Source: an uncultured Eubacteriales bacterium
GTDB taxonomy: Bacteria; Bacillota; Clostridia; Peptostreptococcales; Anaerovoracaceae
Length of the DNA stretch: 35,293 nucleotides
Reading direction: 5' to 3'
NCBI GenBank assembly: GCA_959021945.1
Contig: CAUEYG010000001.1
Coordinates: 1 to 35,293, forward strand
Shown: in pieces, positions 31,996 to 35,293 of the stretch
Numbering within the stretch: position 1 is the stretch's first letter
Layout: each line of letters starts with the position of its first letter
Notes under the pieces: model-generated
The model's input: only the letters and a program-made list of their open reading frames with translations
Databases searched by the model: none
What the model was told of the DNA's origin: nothing
Position numbers and translations under genes: made by a program

Positions 31996-32286
31996 TTATA
32001 AGCCCTGGAAGAATTCGATTTCTTTACTCTTTTCAGTCAGAGTAACGATTGCCTTTTTCGTAGCGGCAGTCATTCCTACGTTTCTTCCCATTCTTTTTTT
32101 CTTACCAACAACGTTCATAATGTTTACTTTTTTCACTTCCACATCGAAGATTTCTTCCACAGCGTGTTTTACCTGTGTTTTGTTTGCATCAACTGCAACC
32201 TTGAATGTGTATTTTTTAGCCTGGGCATCTTCCATACTTTTTTCGGAGATGACCGGTTTTAAAATTACATCGTAAGGCGTTTTCAT
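31996..32286 (-). CDS. rplW: 50S ribosomal protein L23
   Basis: 96 residues. DVILKPVISEKSMEDAQAKKYTFKVAVDANKTQVKHAVEEIF is typical. L23 is the main docking site for trigger factor and the signal recognition particle at the tunnel exit. Its ATG overlaps the rplD stop codon by one base (TAATG), coupling the two. Confidence 0.97.
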   Translation of the reverse strand: MKTPYDVILKPVISEKSMEDAQAKKYTFKVAVDANKTQVKHAVEEIFDVEVKKVNIMNVVGKKKRMGRNVGMTAATKKAIVTLTEKSKEIEFFQGL

Positions 32287-32909
32287 TATGAGTACACCTC
32301 CTCAATTTTGTTAATCGCATCCTTGGTAACAATGAAGTTTGTATGGTTGATAATTTCGTATACGTTCATTGTGCTTACCAGAGCAGTTCTCACTCCCGGA
32401 ATATTGGCAGCGGAGCGAACTACGTTTTCATCTTTTTCTGCCATAACGATCAGTGCTTTTTTACCTGCTTTAATGTTTTCCAGCACCTTGATCATTTCCT
32501 TTGTCTTAGGAGCTTCAAATTTCAGTTCATCTAAAACAATGATTTCTTTTTCCTCTACTTTTGAGGAAAGCGCTGATTTCATGGCCAGTCTTCTCAGCGT
32601 CTTCGGTAATTTGTATCTGTAATCTCTTGGCTTTGGCGCAAATACGATTCCGCCGCCTATCTGAGATGGGTCTGTTGTGCTTCCCTGTCTGTGACGGCCT
32701 GTACCTTTCTGTCTGAAAGGCTTTCTGCCTCCGCCTCTTACTTCTGCTCTTGTTTTAGCGGACTGTGTGCCCTGTCTCTGGTTTGCCAGGTAGTTTTTTA
32801 CTACAGCGTGTACTGCATTCTGGTTAGGCTCGATTCCGAAGATTTCATCGTTCAGTTCGATGGTTCCGGCTTCTGCTCCAGTCATGTTAAGCATTGTAAC
32901 TTTTGCCAT
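32286..32909 (-). CDS. rplD: 50S ribosomal protein L4
   Basis: 207 residues. The extended tunnel loop RGGGRKPFRQKGTGRHRQGS (about 59-78) lies at the tunnel constriction, where changes give macrolide resistance. The C-terminal Rossmann-like part follows. In enterobacteria L4 represses the S10 operon through the leader; whether it does so here is unknown, but a structured leader exists. It follows rplC by 28 bases. Confidence 0.98.
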   Translation of the reverse strand: MAKVTMLNMTGAEAGTIELNDEIFGIEPNQNAVHAVVKNYLANQRQGTQSAKTRAEVRGGGRKPFRQKGTGRHRQGSTTDPSQIGGGIVFAPKPRDYRYKLPKTLRRLAMKSALSSKVEEKEIIVLDELKFEAPKTKEMIKVLENIKAGKKALIVMAEKDENVVRSAANIPGVRTALVSTMNVYEIINHTNFIVTKDAINKIEEVYS

Positions 32910-32937
32910 TTTACTTCCTCCCTTCCTGAAGTCTTCT

Positions 32938-33573
32938 CTATTTGTCCTGTCCCTTTACTGCGTACTGAATGCGAACCAGGCCGCCTTTGTTTCCCGGTAC
33001 AGCACCTTTTACCAGCATCAGGTTTCTTTCTTCAATAACTTTTACTAAAACCACGTTCTGTACTGTTACAGTGTCGCGTCCCATTCTTCCGGATTCTTTG
33101 TTGCCTTTGAATACTCTTCCCGGATAGGATGCTCCGGCTTTTGCACCGGACAGTCTCTTGTGTTTGGAACCGTGGCTCATAGGGCCTCTGTGATGTCCGT
33201 GTCTCTTGATCTCGCCTTGTGTTCCTTTTCCTTTGGAAGTGCCTGTGATGTCCAGTTTTTTTCCTTCTTCGAAATCAGCAACTGTAATGGTCTGGCCTAT
33301 TTCGTAGGTTTCACCGTCTTCCAGTCTGAATTCCGCTACATGCTTTTTCACAGGAACATCGGCTTTTGCAAAGTGACCGGTCATCGGTTTATTCACTCTG
33401 TGCGGTTTTGTATCTTCAAAACCCACCTGTACTGCATTGTAACCGTCTGTCTCAACTGTTTTGATCTGCGTTACTGTCTCTGGACCCGCCTCAATTACCG
33501 TTACAGGAACCACTTCGCCTGCTTCGGTAAAGATTTGAGTCATTCCGACTTTCTTTCCTAAAATTGCTTTCAT
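32938..33573 (-). CDS. rplC: 50S ribosomal protein L3
   Basis: 211 residues. ILGKKVGMTQIFTEAGEVVPVTVIEAGP and GTSKGKGTQGEIKRHGHHRGPMSHGSKHKR are diagnostic; the extension that follows reaches the peptidyl-transferase centre. GGAGG precedes the ATG. It is separated from rpsJ by an unusual 314-base gap holding two repeat elements and other hairpins. Confidence 0.98.
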   Translation of the reverse strand: MKAILGKKVGMTQIFTEAGEVVPVTVIEAGPETVTQIKTVETDGYNAVQVGFEDTKPHRVNKPMTGHFAKADVPVKKHVAEFRLEDGETYEIGQTITVADFEEGKKLDITGTSKGKGTQGEIKRHGHHRGPMSHGSKHKRLSGAKAGASYPGRVFKGNKESGRMGRDTVTVQNVVLVKVIEERNLMLVKGAVPGNKGGLVRIQYAVKGQDK

Positions 33574-33740
33574 ATTTTTCCTCCTAATTCTTACAGCGGA
33601 TTGCTCTGGTTATGGCGCAGGCGCTGCAACTCTCCCGCCCGTCCCTCTCATGCAATCTTACTAAGGGGAGTACCCTTACATTTTCATATTCGCCCCGGCA
33701 GCCGGCGCGATGCCTAAAAGGCAGTTCTATTTTTGTAAAA
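33574..33740 (-). other. Untranslated 5' region of rplC
   Basis: Besides the ribosome site, this part of the rpsJ-rplC gap holds short hairpins on the minus strand, such as TGCC-TTTTA-GGCA and a GCAGCGCCTGC palindrome. No ORF or clear promoter is seen. Confidence 0.4.
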
Positions 33741-33800
33741 AAGTTCTTGTGTAAGCAACCTCCGCAGCCCTGGCGAGGACCCGTTGCTGGAACAAAGCTT
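33741..33800 (-). repeat. Structured repeat element, copy 1 (rpsJ-rplC gap)
   Basis: On the minus strand AAG...UUUGU pairs loosely with ACAAGAACUU, then the inner stem AGCAAC/GUUGCU is perfect and encloses GGGUCCUCG, a short GCC-AG-GGC hairpin and UGCGGAG. The core matches the copy at 33819 almost base for base while the inner stem has changed on both sides. Confidence 0.75.
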
Positions 33801-33818
33801 CCTTACCCAGACTTTTTT

Positions 33819-33891
33819 CTAAGAACTGTTTTGTGAAGGTGACCTCCGCAGCCCCAGCGAGGACCCGTCACCGGAACAAAACCGTTCTTAG
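33819..33891 (-). repeat. Structured repeat element, copy 2 (overlapping the rpsJ stop codon)
   Basis: On the minus strand CTAAGAAC/GTTCTTAG forms the outer stem and includes the rpsJ stop codon TAA; then GUUUUGU/ACAAAAC, then GGUGAC/GUCACC, enclosing GGGUCCUCG-CUGGGGC-UGCGGAG. The best-paired of the five copies. Confidence 0.8.
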
Positions 33892-34199
33892 AGTTTAATT
33901 TCAATATCCACGCCTGCCGGCAGATCCAGCTTTGTCAGCGCATCTGTTGTTTTCGCTGTGGCGCTTGTAATATCGATCAGTCTCTTATGTGTTCTCTGTT
34001 CAAACTGTTCTCTGGAATCCTTGTATTTATGAACAGCTCTCAAGATAGTAACAACTTCTTTTTCTGTAGGCAGCGGAATCGGTCCGGAAACTTCTGCGCC
34101 TGTTTTTTTGGCGGTTTCCACGATTTTAGCTGCACTCTGGTCTAATAACGCGTGGTCATAGGCCTTAAGCTTAATTCTGATTTTTTGTAATTCGCTCAT
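33888..34199 (-). CDS. rpsJ: 30S ribosomal protein S10
   Basis: 103 residues. KIRIKLKAYDHALLDQSAAKIVETAKKTGAEVSGPIPLPTEKE and HKRLIDI are the S10 signature. It lies in the head of the small subunit and also acts with NusB in rRNA antitermination. First gene of the operon. The start at 34199 is set by AGGAGG and by family length; the frame stays open 23 codons further upstream but that part is leader. Its stop codon is within the first repeat element. Confidence 0.98.
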   Translation of the reverse strand: MSELQKIRIKLKAYDHALLDQSAAKIVETAKKTGAEVSGPIPLPTEKEVVTILRAVHKYKDSREQFEQRTHKRLIDITSATAKTTDALTKLDLPAGVDIEIKL

Positions 34200-34434
34200 T
34201 TCGTCCTCCTGATTTTCTGTACTGTTTTCGCTATGCTCGTACAAGGGGTTCTGCTGCCTGCTTTTCACCCATGTACCCTTCTGCGGCTTGCTTGGTACAC
34301 GGCTCCGTGTGTTTCTTTATTTTTTACACAAAACAAAAGCTGGCGAATCCCTTCGCTCCCATCGGGTGGGAACAATTCTCCGTAGAAATTATCCTATAGC
34401 CAGGTAACTTCCTACTTCATCGCCTTACACAAGC
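34200..34434 (-). promoter_or_regulatory. Structured leader of the ribosomal operon
   Basis: About 235 nt separate the predicted transcription start from rpsJ. On the minus strand the first half is closed by AGCT...GGCGA pairing with TCGCC-AGCT (34426-34339 region), with CCCA-CCCGA-TGGG inside. In the second half TGTACC can pair with GGTACA, and a later TGTAC with GTACA, so alternative folds are possible. It fits the idea of an autoregulated S10 leader but I do not recognise a known class. Confidence 0.5.
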
Positions 34435-34440
34435 TTTTGT

Positions 34441-34469
34441 AGTATATACCACCCTGTTAAAAATTGCAA
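34441..34469 (-). promoter_or_regulatory. Main promoter of the S10-spc-alpha operon
   Basis: On the minus strand TTGCAA (34464-34469) and TATACT (34441-34446) are 17 bases apart. Upstream (34470-34500) is a stretch of nearly pure A and T that could act as an UP element, as is common for ribosomal promoters. Confidence 0.75.
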
Positions 34470-34651
34470 GGTTTTTTTAAGAAAAAATTCTTATTTTCTA
34501 CACTTTCTTTCCAGCATTTGCAACGGCTTTGGTCTGTCATACTGTAACACGCTCCCTGGCGTTTCTTTTTTGCTGTATTTCAGGCTGAAAAAACCTCTAT
34601 CATTTCCTATGAATATGGCTAAAATGATTGTTTTCGTCAAACAGGCAAAAC

Positions 34652-34694
34652 GCAAAAAGCCTGTCCTAAGGTTTTCGCAGGACAGGCCTTTTGC
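34652..34694. terminator. Bidirectional intrinsic terminator upstream of the ribosomal promoter
   Basis: GCCTGTCCT pairs with AGGACAGGC over an 11-base loop; A-rich bases on one side and T-rich on the other extend the stem (GCAAAA/TTTTGC). On the minus strand TTTTTGCGTTTT follows, so it can stop transcription coming from upstream before the rpsJ promoter. Confidence 0.75.
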
Positions 34695-34729
34695 AGTTTC
34701 CTATGTGCCAATGACCCTATTTTTCCTTT

Positions 34730-34847
34730 TTATCCATACAATTTTCTCAGAAATCCTCGCTAATTTCTTCTAAAATCCCTATTTTAAGGCAAAAGTATGA
34801 ATTTTTCAGGTCAATAGCTGCCTTTTTTCTGCAAATTGTATGGATAA
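34730..34847. repeat. Intergenic repeat, copy B (TATCCATACAATTT inverted repeat)
   Basis: TTATCCATACAATTT (34730-34744) and its exact reverse complement (34833-34847) are 88 bases apart. Inside, GTATGAATTTTTCAGG...AGCTGCC...CTGCAAATTGTATGGAT lines up with the 42-base unit of copy A at 18150-18204, so the two are probably diverged members of one family. Confidence 0.6.
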
Positions 34848-35011
34848 TAACGTGATTTTTCACATTTTGACATATCTTATCATCCCCTCATCCCCGCAAA
34901 ACAGAAAAACACCTGCATTTCTGCAAAAAGGGCTCGTCAATAGATAAACTCCAACAATATAGTTTGTGGTACGAATCGTTTTCAGCTCTACGGGAGGGCA
35001 GCTCCTTCACG

Positions 35012-35060
35012 AAAAAGGCAGCAATGCTTTTGGTTCTCCAAATAACACTGCTGCCTTTTT
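35012..35060. terminator. Bidirectional intrinsic terminator
   Basis: AAAAAGGCAGCA and TGCTGCCTTTTT form a perfect 12-bp stem around a 25-base loop, with T runs on both strands. Nothing that looks like a gene ends next to it inside the window. Confidence 0.75.
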
Positions 35061-35068
35061 ATAACGTG

Positions 35069-35269
35069 GGAAATATCGTCTTGCGATATTTCCGTATGTT
35101 TCAACGCTTGCTATGCTGCGCTCCTGTGCTCACGTTGTTCGCTCCGCTACCCGTTTTATCAGCAAATCGCCTGCAGCTCTTTGGACAAAAAGGCAAAGAA
35201 AGTGCCTTGCGGCGAGTCGCCCTTTGGGGGGCGACATGGGAAATAGGAATCTCTGATTCCGTCATTTCC
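35069..35269. other. Hairpin-rich region of unknown function
   Basis: Four inverted repeats lie in 200 bases: GGAAATATCG/CGATATTTCC (35069-35093, perfect), AAGGCA/TGCCTT followed by T on the minus strand (35187-35208, a possible terminator), GTCGCCC/GGGCGAC (35216-35235), and a nested GGAAAT-GGAATC/GATTCC-ATTTCC (35239-35269). A 54-codon ORF on the minus strand runs through all but the first, but has poor support. It may be an RNA element or the 3' end of a neighbouring operon. Confidence 0.4.
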
Positions 35270-35293
35270 TCTTTTGTTATTATGCAGGAACTA

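Noticed and set aside
34200..34268. N-terminal extension of S10 by 23 codons
   Set aside because: The frame is open but the ATG at 34199 has a perfect ribosome site and gives the normal 103-residue protein.
34339..34434. rpsJ leader as a known riboswitch or T-box
   Set aside because: I could not find the conserved T-box sequence or the core of any riboswitch class I know.
34570..34773. 67-codon plus-strand ORF
   Set aside because: It runs through an intrinsic terminator and into an intergenic repeat, and lacks a ribosome site.
34988..34997. CTACGGGAGG, resembling a conserved 16S rRNA stretch
   Set aside because: The match is about ten bases and neighbouring sequence is not rRNA; coincidence.
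35101..35265. 54-codon minus-strand ORF (MTESEIPISHVAPQ...)
   Set aside because: It overlaps three hairpins, has a ribosome-like GAGG too close to the ATG, and composition unlike the real genes; kept only as part of the hairpin region.

Overview
The window reads as chromosomal DNA of an anaerobic, low-to-moderate GC Firmicute of class Clostridia. The clues are a complete Gram-positive-style S10-spc-alpha operon, zinc-binding forms of S4, S14, L36 and adenylate kinase, strong AGGAGG ribosome sites, sigma-A-like promoters, an EFR1-type ferredoxin/flavodoxin protein, and a biotin locus under a BirA-type operator. A placement near Anaerovoracaceae/Eubacteriales is only a guess from gene content.

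Layout. 1-4274 (minus strand): the start of a PH-domain membrane protein, an FmdE-like zinc-ribbon protein, an Eis-like GNAT acetyltransferase with a probable attenuator leader, a lipoprotein, and a MerR-type regulator fused to a zinc ribbon and a methyltransferase-like domain. 4281-4611 is a divergent control region. 4612-9553 (plus strand): a cluster of class III CoA-transferase, a DUF5058 membrane protein and a partner membrane protein, an M42 aminopeptidase and a two-subunit chromate-type transporter. Its promoter has a 19-bp spacer, as MerR-type regulators require. 9582-17876: a secreted CAP-domain protein, the biotin operon bioY-bioB-bioD-bioA, a small helical protein, an MGMT-type DNA repair protein, a YtaF/MntP-like membrane protein (plus strand), a flavodoxin-ferredoxin protein and a cell-wall amidase.

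18312-34469 (minus strand) is one long ribosomal-protein operon: rpsJ-rplC-rplD-rplW-rplB-rpsS-rplV-rpsC-rplP-rpmC-rpsQ-rplN-rplX-rplE-rpsN-rpsH-rplF-rplR-rpsE-rpmD-rplO-secY-adk-map-infA-rpmJ-rpsM-rpsK-rpsD-rpoA-rplQ. It has a strong promoter with an AT-rich upstream stretch, a leader of about 235 nt, and an intrinsic terminator right after rplQ. The short rpmJ gene is at 21584-21697. Beyond the operon promoter (34470-35293) no protein gene is convincing; the stretch holds terminators, an intergenic repeat and several hairpins.

Most interesting observations. (1) Five copies of a compact folded element of about 60-80 nt interrupt the ribosomal operon, two between rpsJ and rplC and three (97-bp period) between rpmJ and rpsM. 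Stems change in a compensatory way while the core GGUCCUC...UGyGGAG is kept, and a wobble pair favours the operon-sense strand. I do not recognise the family. (2) The acetyltransferase gene has an 11-codon Arg/Lys-rich upstream ORF whose stop codon abuts an intrinsic terminator, the arrangement of ribosome-mediated attenuation. (3) The MerR hybrid regulator faces an operon with an uncharacterised two-part transporter. (4) A related intergenic repeat lies on both sides of the ribosomal operon.
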